Source: Phycisphaerales bacterium
GTDB lineage: Bacteria > Planctomycetota > Phycisphaerae > Sedimentisphaerales > Anaerobacaceae
Direction: 5' to 3'
NCBI GenBank assembly: GCA_003170415.1
Contig: PMZJ01000023.1
Span: 42,561-106,560, forward strand
DNA length: 64,000 bases
A model generated the notes under the pieces. That model saw nothing but the letters and a program-made list of their open reading frames with translations, had not been told where the DNA came from and did not search any database. Shown here in pieces: positions 45,761-55,520 of the stretch (position 1 is its first letter; each line of letters begins with the position of its first letter). Position numbers and translations under genes: made by a program.

Positions 45761-48214
45761 ATGCCGCAAAACAAGCGTTACGGTTACTTCGATAACAAGG
45801 CCAGGGAATTCGTTATAACCAGACCGGATACCCCTACACCGTGGATAAATTACCTCGGCTGCCAGGATTATCTCGGCATCATATCCAACACCGCCGGCGG
45901 CTACAGTTTCTATCGCGACGCCCGTCTGCGGCGCCTGCTGCGATACCATTACAACGCCATACCCAAGGATAACCCCGGCAGATACATTTACGTCTGCGAC
46001 GGCAAAAAGACGTGGAGCCCCGGCTTCAAACCTGTAAAAACAAAGCTCGACGATTATAAATGCCGACACGGCCTCGGTTATACGGTTATTGAAGGAGCGT
46101 TGGATGGCCTTAGGGTCTCGACGACGTATTTTGTCCCAATCGATACCAACGCCGAAATCTGGTCCGTGACGGTAACCAATGAAAGCCGCAAATCGAAAGA
46201 TATTGACCTGTTCAGCTATGCGGAGTTTTGCCTTTACGATGCCCTCGATGATGCCACTAATTTTCAGCGAAACTGGAACATCGCCGAAATGGAAATCGAA
46301 GGCAGCGCCATATTTCACAAGACCGAGTATCGTGAACGCCGGAATCATTTTGTTGGTTTCTGGTGCAGTGAGAAAATCGCCGGTTTTGACACAAGCCGGG
46401 ATGCCTTCCTTGGCCGGCTGAATGACTATGGCTGTCCCGATGTCGTAAAACGTCGTCAGGCGACAAACAGCGTCGCTCACAGTTGGCAACCAGTCGGCTC
46501 GCATCAGGTTAAGCTGTCTCTGAAACCGGGCCAGACCAAACGCCTGCATTTTGTCCTGGGCTATGTAGAAAACCCGCAGCAGGAAAAGTTCTCATCCCCG
46601 GGCGTTATAAACAAAAAGAGATTCTACGAAACAATCGCAGGGTTAAAAACTGCCGGCCAGGTTGATGTCCAGTTGAAGAAACTCAAAAATTTCTGGGCAG
46701 ACGCCCTGTCCTGCTATCAGGTTAAAATCGATAACGAGCACGTCGAGCGAATGGCCAATATCTGGAATCAGTACCAGTGTATGGTAACGTTCAATCTCTC
46801 TCGTGCGGCCAGCTCATTTGAAACGGGCGTCAGCAGGGGACTTGGCTTCCGCGATTCGAATCAGGACATCCTCGGGTTTGTTCATATTGTTCCCGAACGT
46901 GCCCGCCAGCGAATAATCGATTTGGCCTCGACACAAAATCACGACGGCTCGTGTTATCACCAGTATCAGCCGTTGACCAAGAAGGGTAACGCCGCCGTGG
47001 GCACCGGCTTCAGCGACGACCCGCTCTGGCTGGTTGTCTCGACCGCCGCCTATATCAAGGAAACCGGCGACTGGACGATTCTCGACGCTCCCGCCGGCTA
47101 TCAGGATGTCCCCGGCAGCGAAAAAAGCACGACACTGATGGGCCACCTGCATCTTTCAATGAAACACGTTCTGGACCTCCGCGGCTCTCACGGCCTGCCC
47201 CTGATTCAGCACGCCGACTGGAATGACTGCCTCAACCTCAATTGTTTCAGCAACAACCCCGGCGAGAGCTTCCAGACCTCAGGCGATATCGAGGGCGGCA
47301 AGGCCGAATCCGTAATGGTAGCCCAACTGTTCGTTTACGCGGCAAAAGAATTGACGGGTCTGCTTGGGCATCTTGGCCAAAAAGACAAGGTTGCTGAATA
47401 CAACCGGCAGGCGGACGATATGCGAAAAGTCATTCTCAAACACGGCTGGGACGGCAAATGGTTTATCCGCGCTTACGACCATTTCGAGAAGCCGGTTGGC
47501 TCTAAGGTTTGCGATGAAGGAAAGATATTCATCGAAACACAGGGCTGGGGTGTTATGGCCCAAATCGGGCTTGATGACGGCAGGGCCGTCGCAGCACTCG
47601 ATAGTGCCTGGCAATATTTGGCTGACGCAAATGGTATGGTCCTTAATCAGCCCGCCTTTACCTATTACCAGGACCGCCTCGGCGAGATTACCTCTTATCC
47701 GCCCGGCTACAAGGAAAATGCCAGCATTTTCTGTCACAACAACACCTGGGTCATCATCGGCGAGACAATCGTCGGCCGGGGCGACAAGGCCTGGGAGCTT
47801 TATACGCGAATCTGCCCCAGCACCAAGGAAGACAAAGCCGATGTTTATAAGTGCGAGCCGTATTGCTTCGCACAGACAATATCAGGCCACGACAGCCCGC
47901 TGCCGGGCGAGGGCAAAAACTCCTGGCTTACCGGCACCGCCTCCTGGAGCTTTACGGCCTTGGCGCAATATATCCTCGGCGTTCGGGCCGAGCACGACGG
48001 ACTCAGGATTGACCCCTGTGTGCCGCCGGATTGGGAAAAATTTACTGTTACGCGCAAGTTCAGAGGGGCGACATATAAGATAAAGGTATTGAATCCGGAT
48101 GGCGCTATGCGGGGCGTAAAGAAAATGCTCGTCAACGGCAAAGAAACCGCAGGCAATGTAGTCGGCGTATTTAAGCCGGGCAGTGTTGTAGATGTCGAGG
48201 TGCGGTTAGGATAA
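45761..48214 (+). CDS. GH94 glycoside phosphorylase (cellobiose phosphorylase-like)
   Basis: 817 residues, cytoplasmic. It opens RYGYFDNKAREFVITRPDTPTPWINYLG, the hallmark of cellobiose/chitobiose phosphorylases, which use inorganic phosphate to release a sugar 1-phosphate. An N-terminal beta-sandwich (1-~290) is followed by an (alpha/alpha)6 barrel with GLGFRDSNQDILGFVH (general acid in RDSNQD) and LPLIQHADWNDCLN. The phosphate-binding HDSPLPGEGKNSWLTGTASW is intact. The first segments favour cellobiose as substrate. ACAGGAG precedes the ATG. Confidence 0.92.
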   Translation: MPQNKRYGYFDNKAREFVITRPDTPTPWINYLGCQDYLGIISNTAGGYSFYRDARLRRLLRYHYNAIPKDNPGRYIYVCDGKKTWSPGFKPVKTKLDDYKCRHGLGYTVIEGALDGLRVSTTYFVPIDTNAEIWSVTVTNESRKSKDIDLFSYAEFCLYDALDDATNFQRNWNIAEMEIEGSAIFHKTEYRERRNHFVGFWCSEKIAGFDTSRDAFLGRLNDYGCPDVVKRRQATNSVAHSWQPVGSHQVKLSLKPGQTKRLHFVLGYVENPQQEKFSSPGVINKKRFYETIAGLKTAGQVDVQLKKLKNFWADALSCYQVKIDNEHVERMANIWNQYQCMVTFNLSRAASSFETGVSRGLGFRDSNQDILGFVHIVPERARQRIIDLASTQNHDGSCYHQYQPLTKKGNAAVGTGFSDDPLWLVVSTAAYIKETGDWTILDAPAGYQDVPGSEKSTTLMGHLHLSMKHVLDLRGSHGLPLIQHADWNDCLNLNCFSNNPGESFQTSGDIEGGKAESVMVAQLFVYAAKELTGLLGHLGQKDKVAEYNRQADDMRKVILKHGWDGKWFIRAYDHFEKPVGSKVCDEGKIFIETQGWGVMAQIGLDDGRAVAALDSAWQYLADANGMVLNQPAFTYYQDRLGEITSYPPGYKENASIFCHNNTWVIIGETIVGRGDKAWELYTRICPSTKEDKADVYKCEPYCFAQTISGHDSPLPGEGKNSWLTGTASWSFTALAQYILGVRAEHDGLRIDPCVPPDWEKFTVTRKFRGATYKIKVLNPDGAMRGVKKMLVNGKETAGNVVGVFKPGSVVDVEVRLG

Positions 48215-48268
48215 CAGCGGGTGAAGATAAAACGCGATTTAATTGTTAAAAGGCGAAGGAAGTGTTCA

Positions 48269-50032
48269 ATGAAACTTGACCCGACGAAGATGAAGAATTG
48301 GGAAATAGCAGAGGCGGCTGAGAACAATATCAAGTCGATTTTCCAGTTGGCCGAAGAAATAGGTCTGCAAAAAGACGAACTGCTTCCGGCAGGCCACACT
48401 TTGGGTAAAGTCCACTTTGCAAAGGTGCTCGACCGGCTTAAAAACGTTCCGACGGCCAAATATATCGATGTTACCGCCATCACACCGACGCCTTTCGGTG
48501 AAGGTAAAACGACTACGACCATTGGTCTGATTCAGGGCCTTGCCAAGTGCGGCAAACGACCGACCGGTGCAATTCGCCAGCCAAGCGCCGGCCCTACCTT
48601 CAATGTCAAGGGTGGAGCCGCCGGAGGCGGTCTTGCACAATGTCTTCCTCTTATTCCATTTTCAATCCGCCTGACCGGTGATATCGACTCAGTCACCAAT
48701 GCACATAATCTTTGTATGGTAGCGCTTACCGCTCGAATGCAGCACGAAAGAAACTATGACGACGAACGGCTCGCGAAAAGAAACCTTCGACGGCTCGATA
48801 TCGACCCCGATTCCATACAAATCGGCTGGGCGATCGACCTTTGCGCGCAGTCGCTTCGTAATATAAGAATAGGTTTGGGCGGCAAAAACAACGGATTTGA
48901 AATGAATTCCGGTTTCCAGATAACGGTGTCCAGCGAAGTTATGGCTATCCTCGCGATTTCGAAGAACCTCGGGGATTTTCGGCAGCGTATCGCAAGAATT
49001 GTGGTCGCCAAGGACCGCAAAGGCAATGACATAACAGCCGCGGACCTTGAGGTGGACGGCGCAATGACCGCCTGGATGCTCGACGCACTCAACCCTAACC
49101 TGCTTCAGACGATGGAAGGTCAGCCGTTATTTGTTCACGCCGGTCCTTTTGCCAACATAGCCATTGGCCAAAGTTCGGTAATCGCCGACCTCGTCGCCAC
49201 AAAACTTGGCGATTATCACGTAACCGAAAGCGGATTTGGTTCCGACATTGGCTACGAAAAATTCTGGAATCTTAAATGCAGAATTTCCGGGCTTAACCCC
49301 GGCGCCGTGGTCATAGTCGCGACCGTTCGTGCATTGAAAATGCACGGCGGCGGCCCCCCGGTCAGACCAGGCGCGCCTCTCAGTGAAGAATACGCAAAAG
49401 AACATCTCGACCTGCTCGAAAAGGGCTGCGAAAATCTCATAGCCCATATCGAAATAGTAAAAAAAAGCGGCGTCAGGCCGATTGTGTGTATCAACAGCTT
49501 CAGCGCTGATACCAAAGCCGAACATAAGCTCATTAAAAAAATTGCCGAGCAGCACGGTGCTGTCGCGGTCGTTTCCGAACACTGGCTCAAAGGCGGCGAG
49601 GGTGCTGTCGAATTGGCCCAGGCCGTGATTGATACGTGTGAGCAGAAAAATAACTTCAAGTATTTGTATGATTACGAGCTTCCCCTGCGAAAACGGATAG
49701 AGCTGATTGCCAAGGAGGTTTACGGCGCCAATGGCGTTTCGTATTCGGAGATTGCGCTCGAAAAGTTGAAAACGCTGGAGGCAAATCCGGCGACGCAGAA
49801 GTTTGGATTGTGTATGGCAAAGACGCATCTTAGTTTGTCTTATGACCCGGAATTCAAAGGCCGGCCCATCGGCTGGGAATTGCCCATCAGGGACGTCCTG
49901 GTTTACAAAGGCGCGGAATTTATCGTGCCGCTGGCGGGCGAAATCAAACTTATGCCCGGCACCAGCTCGGACCCGGCCTTCAGAAGAATTGATGTTGACG
50001 TGAATACCGGGAAGGTAAAAGGATTGCTCTAA
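48269..50032 (+). CDS. fhs: Formate-tetrahydrofolate ligase
   Basis: Makes 10-formyl-THF from formate, ATP and THF. The start at 48269 (MKLDPTKMKNWEIA) has GGCGAAGGAAG upstream; the in-frame GTG at 48221 adds a basic leader. PTPFGEGKTTTTIGL is the ATP loop; GGKNNGFEMNSGFQITVSSEVMAI, ADLEVDGAMTAWMLDALNPNLLQT, HAGPFANIAIG, VTESGFGSDIGYEKFWNLKCR and VATVRALKMHGG are conserved. The usual REPSLGPVFGIKGGAAGGG reads RQPSAGPTFNVKGGAAGGG, marking a divergent subgroup. folD follows after 23 bases. Confidence 0.93.
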   Translation: MKLDPTKMKNWEIAEAAENNIKSIFQLAEEIGLQKDELLPAGHTLGKVHFAKVLDRLKNVPTAKYIDVTAITPTPFGEGKTTTTIGLIQGLAKCGKRPTGAIRQPSAGPTFNVKGGAAGGGLAQCLPLIPFSIRLTGDIDSVTNAHNLCMVALTARMQHERNYDDERLAKRNLRRLDIDPDSIQIGWAIDLCAQSLRNIRIGLGGKNNGFEMNSGFQITVSSEVMAILAISKNLGDFRQRIARIVVAKDRKGNDITAADLEVDGAMTAWMLDALNPNLLQTMEGQPLFVHAGPFANIAIGQSSVIADLVATKLGDYHVTESGFGSDIGYEKFWNLKCRISGLNPGAVVIVATVRALKMHGGGPPVRPGAPLSEEYAKEHLDLLEKGCENLIAHIEIVKKSGVRPIVCINSFSADTKAEHKLIKKIAEQHGAVAVVSEHWLKGGEGAVELAQAVIDTCEQKNNFKYLYDYELPLRKRIELIAKEVYGANGVSYSEIALEKLKTLEANPATQKFGLCMAKTHLSLSYDPEFKGRPIGWELPIRDVLVYKGAEFIVPLAGEIKLMPGTSSDPAFRRIDVDVNTGKVKGLL

Positions 50033-50055
50033 GCACAGCAAAGCCGGAGAAAACA

Positions 50056-50946
50056 ATGACCGCGAAAATAATCGACGGCAAACAAATAGCCGCGTGTATG
50101 CGGGCAAAGCTCAGAACCGATGTTGCCGCCCTTGCCAAAAAAGGCGTTGTGCCGGGTCTCGGCGTCATTCTCGTCGGCGATGACCCCGCCTCGAAATCCT
50201 ATGTTACCTCCAAAGAGAAGGACTGTGAGGAAGTTGGAATATATTCTGACGACAATCGCCTGTCCGCCTCGATTTCCCAAAAAGAACTGATGGCGCACAT
50301 TAATCGACTGAACAAAGACCCAAGAATTCACGGCATACTGGTCCAGTTACCTTTGCCGAAACATTTTGATGAATTGGAAGTGCTTATGGCAATCGACCCT
50401 GCCAAAGACGTGGACGGATTTCACCCCATAAACGTAGGCAAAATGGTAACAGGCCAAAAGGCGTTCCTGCCCTGTACTCCTCACGGCATCGTTCATCTCC
50501 TTGTCAAAAGCGGCGTAAAAATTGAAGGCGCAAATGTTGTCATTGTCGGCAGGTCCAACATCGTCGGTAAACCTCTGGCAAATATTCTCATCCAGAAAAG
50601 TCCCCTCGGTAATGCCACCGTAACCGTTTGTCATACTCGCACAAAAAATTTGGCAGAGCATACCAAAAAAGCGGATATTGTCATCGCCGCCGCGGGCTGC
50701 CCAAATACTATCACCGCTGATATGGTTAAAGATGGTGTGGTTGTCATTGATGTTGGTATGAATCGTGTTGATGACTCCACGAAAAAGACAGGTTATCGTC
50801 TCATCGGCGATGTGGATTTCGAGAACGTCAAAGAAAAGGCCTCCCTCATCACCCCTGTCCCCGGCGGCGTCGGCCCCATGACCAGAGCGATGTTACTTTA
50901 CAATATCGTCGAATCCGCAAACCATGCCGCGGGTCTGTTGAAATAA
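50056..50946 (+). CDS. folD: Bifunctional methylenetetrahydrofolate dehydrogenase/cyclohydrolase FolD
   Basis: Interconverts methylene-, methenyl- and 10-formyl-THF. VGDDPASKSYVTSKEKDCEEVGI (catalytic lysine in the YxxxK motif), GILVQLPLPKHFD, DVDGFHPINVGKMVTGQKAFLPCTPHGI, VIVGRSNIVGKPLANIL (NADP loop) and TPVPGGVGPMTRAML are all there. 296 residues. CCGGAGA precedes the ATG. With fhs it gives the folate route from formate to methylene-THF. Confidence 0.97.
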   Translation: MTAKIIDGKQIAACMRAKLRTDVAALAKKGVVPGLGVILVGDDPASKSYVTSKEKDCEEVGIYSDDNRLSASISQKELMAHINRLNKDPRIHGILVQLPLPKHFDELEVLMAIDPAKDVDGFHPINVGKMVTGQKAFLPCTPHGIVHLLVKSGVKIEGANVVIVGRSNIVGKPLANILIQKSPLGNATVTVCHTRTKNLAEHTKKADIVIAAAGCPNTITADMVKDGVVVIDVGMNRVDDSTKKTGYRLIGDVDFENVKEKASLITPVPGGVGPMTRAMLLYNIVESANHAAGLLK

Positions 50947-50947
50947 T

Positions 50948-52177
50948 TTACTTCGTAATCCTCAGCTGTTCCCTGTCTGGAAGTTTCGGAAATGGTCCGT
51001 GCGGCTCGGTCTGATACCAGAATGCGACGGAGGAAATATCATCCTGTAATGGCAGATACTTGCCGCCATCCTGCCAGCCCAGTGCCTGTATTGTGACCTT
51101 CAAGTTTTGTTCAAATCTTATGGGGTCCATTATGTGCCAGCGATATAGCGCAAATCTCGGCTGGTCCTTCGGATTTAAAGTTGTTCTCTCTTCGATAAAT
51201 TTGCCGTTTTCGTAAACTTTCGTCTTTCTTATCGGCTTACCCTTAGGGTTAATTATCTGAGGCATGCCCGCGTATGGACCGCTGAACGTCTGATACCCGC
51301 CTCCTTTGGGGTTGTCAAATCCGTATGAGCCGCAGAAATAATCCTCTGTCCCCGTTCCGCATATTGTCGGGAATTCTGTGTCACCATCCATATAGAATTT
51401 TAGCTCTCCCTCGCCCCACCAGCCGGGGCTGTTTGCTCCCCAGGTCATATATGTCCCCACGTAATGCCCTTTCCCGACGATGCCATCAACGATTGTGTAA
51501 ACTTCTTTGAATGGCACGGGATTGACCCTGCGAAATTGTGCGTGGAAATACCCGGCCGTTTCGCTGACGTCGGCCAGGCAATAATTAATCTCGTAATATA
51601 ACGTCATCTGGTTTTTATCTAAGTTGGTCACGGTCATTTTGCAGCTTTTTCTGAAAGGCATAGGCCAATAGCAGTTAAAGCCGCTCTTTGGATTGACGCA
51701 AACGGCCAGCGAAGTGACCTGTGCATACTCGCCCATCCCGCAGGCAAAAAAGTCGCCAAGTGGGCACTCCACAGAAGGGGTCTCTTCGCCATCCCAGTAA
51801 ATTCGCAATATATTCAGGCGGTAGTTTCCGGCGGGTGTCATCCAGATATGCTGGATTGAGCCGCTGCCATTTATGTCCGCCAGCACAAACGTCTGGCCCG
51901 GCTTGATATTAACATACGGATTTACTTTCCAGCCCTGTCCCAGGTCGCCGGCGGCACGGGACGCCGACCCCTCGCCTAATTTTGCCATTCCGCCTTTGCC
52001 TTTTTCGCCCGTCGGGTTCTCCGGCCCTATCGACCGCGTCTTAGCGTTGGATAAAAGCGCGAGATTTCCCAGCCCCGTATCGAACCAGCCGGAATTTGAT
52101 TCGGCCCCTTTCGCGAGCCACGCTGATGCCGGCAACATCACAATAACGAAACTAATAATTGCGTTTAAATGTTTCAT
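50948..52177 (-). CDS. Secreted DUF2961 protein (GH172-like)
   Basis: 409 residues from the ATG at 52177 (GAGGTGG upstream; an in-frame TTG at 52195 is less likely). After a signal peptide (to LAKGA) comes a double jelly-roll typical of DUF2961, now classed GH172, whose members act on fructofuranosides and arabinofuranosides: GSGSIQHIWMTP, RIYWDGEETPSVECPLGDFF, FYMDGDTEFPTICGTGTEDYFCGSYGF. GTGTEDYF includes the expected catalytic glutamate. It is convergent with folD, one base apart. Confidence 0.85.
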   Translation of the reverse strand: MKHLNAIISFVIVMLPASAWLAKGAESNSGWFDTGLGNLALLSNAKTRSIGPENPTGEKGKGGMAKLGEGSASRAAGDLGQGWKVNPYVNIKPGQTFVLADINGSGSIQHIWMTPAGNYRLNILRIYWDGEETPSVECPLGDFFACGMGEYAQVTSLAVCVNPKSGFNCYWPMPFRKSCKMTVTNLDKNQMTLYYEINYCLADVSETAGYFHAQFRRVNPVPFKEVYTIVDGIVGKGHYVGTYMTWGANSPGWWGEGELKFYMDGDTEFPTICGTGTEDYFCGSYGFDNPKGGGYQTFSGPYAGMPQIINPKGKPIRKTKVYENGKFIEERTTLNPKDQPRFALYRWHIMDPIRFEQNLKVTIQALGWQDGGKYLPLQDDISSVAFWYQTEPHGPFPKLPDREQLRITK

Positions 52178-52201
52178 ATACCACCTCTTCTTCAAAAAAT
52201 T

Positions 52202-53209
52202 TTAATGAGAAGATGCGTAATGTCCAAGCACCCTGATATTTTCTAAAGGCGTATCACGCGTTACTTCACATCCAGCGCCGACTATAAAATTTTCGCCCGC
52301 TTCTTTGTGACAGTTCTCAACCGCCTTGTAAATCTCCTCAGGCGACGCGTCACGCAGCACCGAAACAGGATTGATATTGCCGCAGATGACCTGCTTTTGC
52401 CCCATTTTTTCTCTGGCCAGCGATATGGGCGACGGATAATCCAGGTCAATCATTTCCGCTACAAGCCGGCCAATACCTTCCATAATTTTCCGCGTGTCCC
52501 CACAGATATGCAGCCGGACAGCCGCGCCCATTTTGTGTATTCCATCTACAAGCCGTTTCTCGTATGGCCACACAAACTCCTCATATATCTTCGGCCCCAC
52601 CAATGACGCCGCGGCGTCTCCTATCCCCATCAAATCCACTCCCGCCTCTATCTGCGATTTGGCAAATCTCAGTCCAAGTTCCGTCGCGAACTCAAAAAGC
52701 TCTTTCACAAACCCGGCATCCTCGAAAAAATCCGTCATTATCGTATTGATGCCCCGCAAATCTGCTCCCTCTGCGCAGGGGCCTTCAATCCATCCCTCGA
52801 TAATTTTGTCTTTGCCTGCTTTTTCCTTGAATAGAGCTGCCGCTTTTATTCTGTCATGCATCCGTCCCTTATCTAAAGGGTCAGGCATCTTCAATTTTGC
52901 CAATCTGCTTTTATCCGCGAGCAGGGCGTTACTTTCATCAATATCAGGCGGGGAATCCTCGTGAAAGATAATTGCCGCTCCGCAATCCGCCGCCTCGCGT
53001 GTCGGGTCCGAAATACAGCCGACGTGGTCAAAGCCGAATTCCTCCGCTACCCGTAACTGCCCCTCCACCAGCACACGGTAGTCCGTCACGTAATCGTAAT
53101 ATTTCCTATCGATGCGGCCCGCCGCGAATTGCATCGTAATAGGCATACAAGGCAAGTGGTCTGGCCGTCTGTGCCCCAAAACTGCAGCCACCCTTTCCCG
53201 ACTCGTCAT
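52202..53209 (-). CDS. Uroporphyrinogen-decarboxylase-family methyltransferase (MtaA/CmuA-like)
   Basis: 335 residues with a TIM barrel. The N-terminal TSRERVAAVLGHRRPDHLPCMP is typical of methylcobamide-dependent members. LHICGDT near residue 250 and GAGCEV near 315 provide the H-x-C...C zinc site of MtaA/MtbA/CmuA-type methyltransferases and are not needed by true HemE. It probably moves a methyl group from a corrinoid to a thiol or folate, but no corrinoid protein is adjacent. AAGGAAA precedes the ATG. Confidence 0.78.
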   Translation of the reverse strand: MTSRERVAAVLGHRRPDHLPCMPITMQFAAGRIDRKYYDYVTDYRVLVEGQLRVAEEFGFDHVGCISDPTREAADCGAAIIFHEDSPPDIDESNALLADKSRLAKLKMPDPLDKGRMHDRIKAAALFKEKAGKDKIIEGWIEGPCAEGADLRGINTIMTDFFEDAGFVKELFEFATELGLRFAKSQIEAGVDLMGIGDAAASLVGPKIYEEFVWPYEKRLVDGIHKMGAAVRLHICGDTRKIMEGIGRLVAEMIDLDYPSPISLAREKMGQKQVICGNINPVSVLRDASPEEIYKAVENCHKEAGENFIVGAGCEVTRDTPLENIRVLGHYASSH

Positions 53210-53236
53210 TTTTATTTCCTTGCCGGCAAACAGTTC

Positions 53237-54952
53237 TTATTGCCCTTTTACATTCATTTGTATTGAGTAAAAGGAATCTCTGGCGGTGATGAAAAGCGTT
53301 TTGCCGTCTTTGCCGCCGAAGCAGAGATTTGAAGTCGAATTGGGAACGCTGATGTAACCGATTTTTTTGCCTTCCGGACTGACGATATTAACGCCTTTGC
53401 CGGACAGGTCCGTCAGGTACAAATTGCCCAGCTCATCGAGTTCTATTCCGTCGGCGCCAACGGGGACAAACAGCTTTTTATCATACAATGTGCCGTCGTC
53501 TTTGACTTTAAATACAAATGTTTTGCGCCCCGAATAGTCAGCGACGTAAAGCAGTTTGCCGTCTTTTGTGCCGACGATGCCGTTGGGGCCGAGCATATCT
53601 TCGATAGCGAGGACTGGCTCCTTCGAATCCGCCGGCAGATAAAAAACGTAACTGCCGGGCAGTTCTGATTCGCCTTTTTTGTATCCCGGGTCGGTGAAGT
53701 ATATGCCGCCCTTTTTGTCCCGCCAGAGGTCGTTGGGGCTGTTGAGCTTTTTACCTTTGTAGTTATCGCACAGGACAGTAACATTGCCGTTTGTGTCGAT
53801 GCGGGTGATTCTCCGGCTACCTCCCTCGCAGGCATACAGGTTGCCTTTATCGTCGATATCGAGGCCGCTTGTGCCGCCCGAATTTTCGCGTAAGGTTGAA
53901 AGTTTGCCGTCGAGAGACCATTTGTGAATTCTATTATTCGAGACATCGACGAAATAAACGTTTCCCTGCGCATCAGCGATTGGTCCTTCGGTAAAACCGA
54001 AGCTATCCGCTAACTTCTCGACCTTTGCTCCGGGCGCTACTACTGATTTTGTCTCCGTAGTTGCGGGCCATGTAACGCCTTTGGTTCGCATCTTCACCGC
54101 GTAAAGTGATTTCGATGCGGTGATGAAAAGGGTATCTTGGTCTTTGCCGCCGAAACATACGTTGGCGGTCCACCGCTCGGGTATTTTGATGTGCTCGATT
54201 TTTTCTCCTGACGGATTGAAAACGGTCACGCCATTACCGGTAAGATATACATTGCCCTCGTTGTCGATAGTCATACCGTCGGAACCCATATCGCAGAAAA
54301 GTTTTTTATTTGACAGTGTGCCGTCGGGGTTGATTGTATAGACGTATGTCTTGCTTGCGCCGATGTCGGCCACGTAAAGCAACTTGCCGTCGGGCGTTCC
54401 GATTATCCCGTTGGGTGCAACGAGGTCTTCTGTAACGCGAATCAGCGTTTTGCGGTCGGGGGCGAGATAATAAACATGCTGGCCATCCTGTTCGATATTT
54501 GGGTCGGCCCAGTAGTTTCGTTTATAGTATGGGTCTGTTATGTATAGCCCGCCGTTTGGATGCCGCCAGAGGTCGTTTGGGCCATTTAGCTTCTTGCCCT
54601 TGTATTTCTCAATTACTACCGTCATTTTTCCATCCGGCGCAAACGCGACAATGCGATTATGCAAATCGGCACAGGCGAGCAGCGTTACCCCGTCGGCGTC
54701 GAAATACATACCGTTTGAACGTTCGCAGCCGGTCAAAAACACCGACAGTTTGCCTTCAGTTGACCAGATATAGATTTTGTCATTTGGCTGGTCGGTGAAA
54801 TAGACATTGCCCTTGGGGTCTGCCGCGGGACCTTCGGTGAAGGAGAACTCGCTGCTTAACTTTTCGACATTCGCATCGGGGGCGACTACCCCGGCCAGAG
54901 CCACAGAACTCGAAGACAACAGCAGAATCGTGGTTATTGAAATTGCTTTCAT
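53237..54952 (-). CDS. Secreted tandem SMP-30/gluconolactonase-like protein
   Basis: 571 residues: signal peptide (MKAISITTILLLSSSSVALA) and two six-bladed beta-propeller domains (about 24-285 and 305-571) that repeat the same motifs: FTEGPAADPKGNVYFTD / FTEGPIADAQGNVYFVD, KLNGPNDLW / KLNSPNDLW, APNGIIGTPDGKLLYVADI / GPNGIVGTKDGKLLYVADY, and NVCFGGKDQDTLFITA / NLCFGGKDGKTLFITA. Members bind a metal and hydrolyse sugar lactones. The doubling within one gene is less usual. AAAGGAT precedes the ATG. Confidence 0.85.
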   Translation of the reverse strand: MKAISITTILLLSSSSVALAGVVAPDANVEKLSSEFSFTEGPAADPKGNVYFTDQPNDKIYIWSTEGKLSVFLTGCERSNGMYFDADGVTLLACADLHNRIVAFAPDGKMTVVIEKYKGKKLNGPNDLWRHPNGGLYITDPYYKRNYWADPNIEQDGQHVYYLAPDRKTLIRVTEDLVAPNGIIGTPDGKLLYVADIGASKTYVYTINPDGTLSNKKLFCDMGSDGMTIDNEGNVYLTGNGVTVFNPSGEKIEHIKIPERWTANVCFGGKDQDTLFITASKSLYAVKMRTKGVTWPATTETKSVVAPGAKVEKLADSFGFTEGPIADAQGNVYFVDVSNNRIHKWSLDGKLSTLRENSGGTSGLDIDDKGNLYACEGGSRRITRIDTNGNVTVLCDNYKGKKLNSPNDLWRDKKGGIYFTDPGYKKGESELPGSYVFYLPADSKEPVLAIEDMLGPNGIVGTKDGKLLYVADYSGRKTFVFKVKDDGTLYDKKLFVPVGADGIELDELGNLYLTDLSGKGVNIVSPEGKKIGYISVPNSTSNLCFGGKDGKTLFITARDSFYSIQMNVKGQ

Positions 54953-55042
54953 CGTATTATCCTTTCAAAATTTTAGAATAGGATACCGCCGTCATCAGCC
55001 ACAGTAAATACAAAAGCAAGTTGGTTACCAGACGGACTTTTA

Positions 55043-55071
55043 TTGTTTTACTGCGAGGTTGATGGTATAAT
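55043..55071 (+). promoter_or_regulatory. Sigma70-type promoter of ssrA
   Basis: TTGTTT at 55043-55048 and TATAAT at 55066-55071, 17-base spacer; about 40 bases of 5' leader to be trimmed. Confidence 0.75.
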
Positions 55072-55117
55072 GTATCCAAAGCGGGAATCGCGCAAAGCGA
55101 ATTTGAAAAGTATATAA

Positions 55118-55472
55118 GGGGGCGAACGGTTTCGACCGGATGTCGGAGAGTCGAGCTGCATACCCAGGACGCCGGTTGGCCTGGTTAATCATTTCCGGCA
55201 CTAACTTTAATTGGCAACTACCAGTTGCAAATGGCCGCCTAATAGGCGACCCGTCCTTTCAGGTTGCGCCTGCGGGCCTGACTGTGGCGTAAAGAAGTGG
55301 GCTGCTCTCGTCGGAGCTTTCGGGCCGACGGGTTAAGACAAATCCCGGAATAGCCAAAGCGATGGGCCGTCGTTTGCCTGTCGCAGAGGCGATAAAATCC
55401 AAAGACGACTAAGTGTGTAGTACGCTCGTCTTGAAGCATACCGGGACGGGGGTTCGAGTCCCCCCGCCTCCA
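55118..55472 (+). ncRNA. ssrA: Transfer-messenger RNA
   Basis: Rescues stalled ribosomes by tagging the nascent chain. The 5' GGGGGCGAACGGTTTCGAC and 3' GGTTCGAGTCCCCCCGCCTCCA pair as an alanine-type acceptor stem (GGGGGCG with CGCCTCC, including the G3-U pair needed by alanyl-tRNA synthetase). CCA is not encoded. The tag frame best fits GCA at 55198 to the TAA at 55240-55242, giving ALTLIGNYQLQMAA, although resumption at a later codon such as GGC 55213 (GNYQLQMAA) is possible. 355 bases is normal for a one-piece tmRNA. Confidence 0.93.
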
Positions 55473-55520
55473 TTGATGTTTGTTGCGCATAAGTCCTTGT
55501 TAGGCAAGAGCTTGGGTGTT

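Noticed and set aside
45755..46549. 264-codon minus-strand frame in the GH94 gene
   Set aside because: Antisense to the conserved N-terminal domain of the phosphorylase.
49127..50107. 326-codon open frame on the minus strand inside fhs
   Set aside because: It lies wholly antisense to a clear fhs with all motifs and shows no recognisable protein signature.
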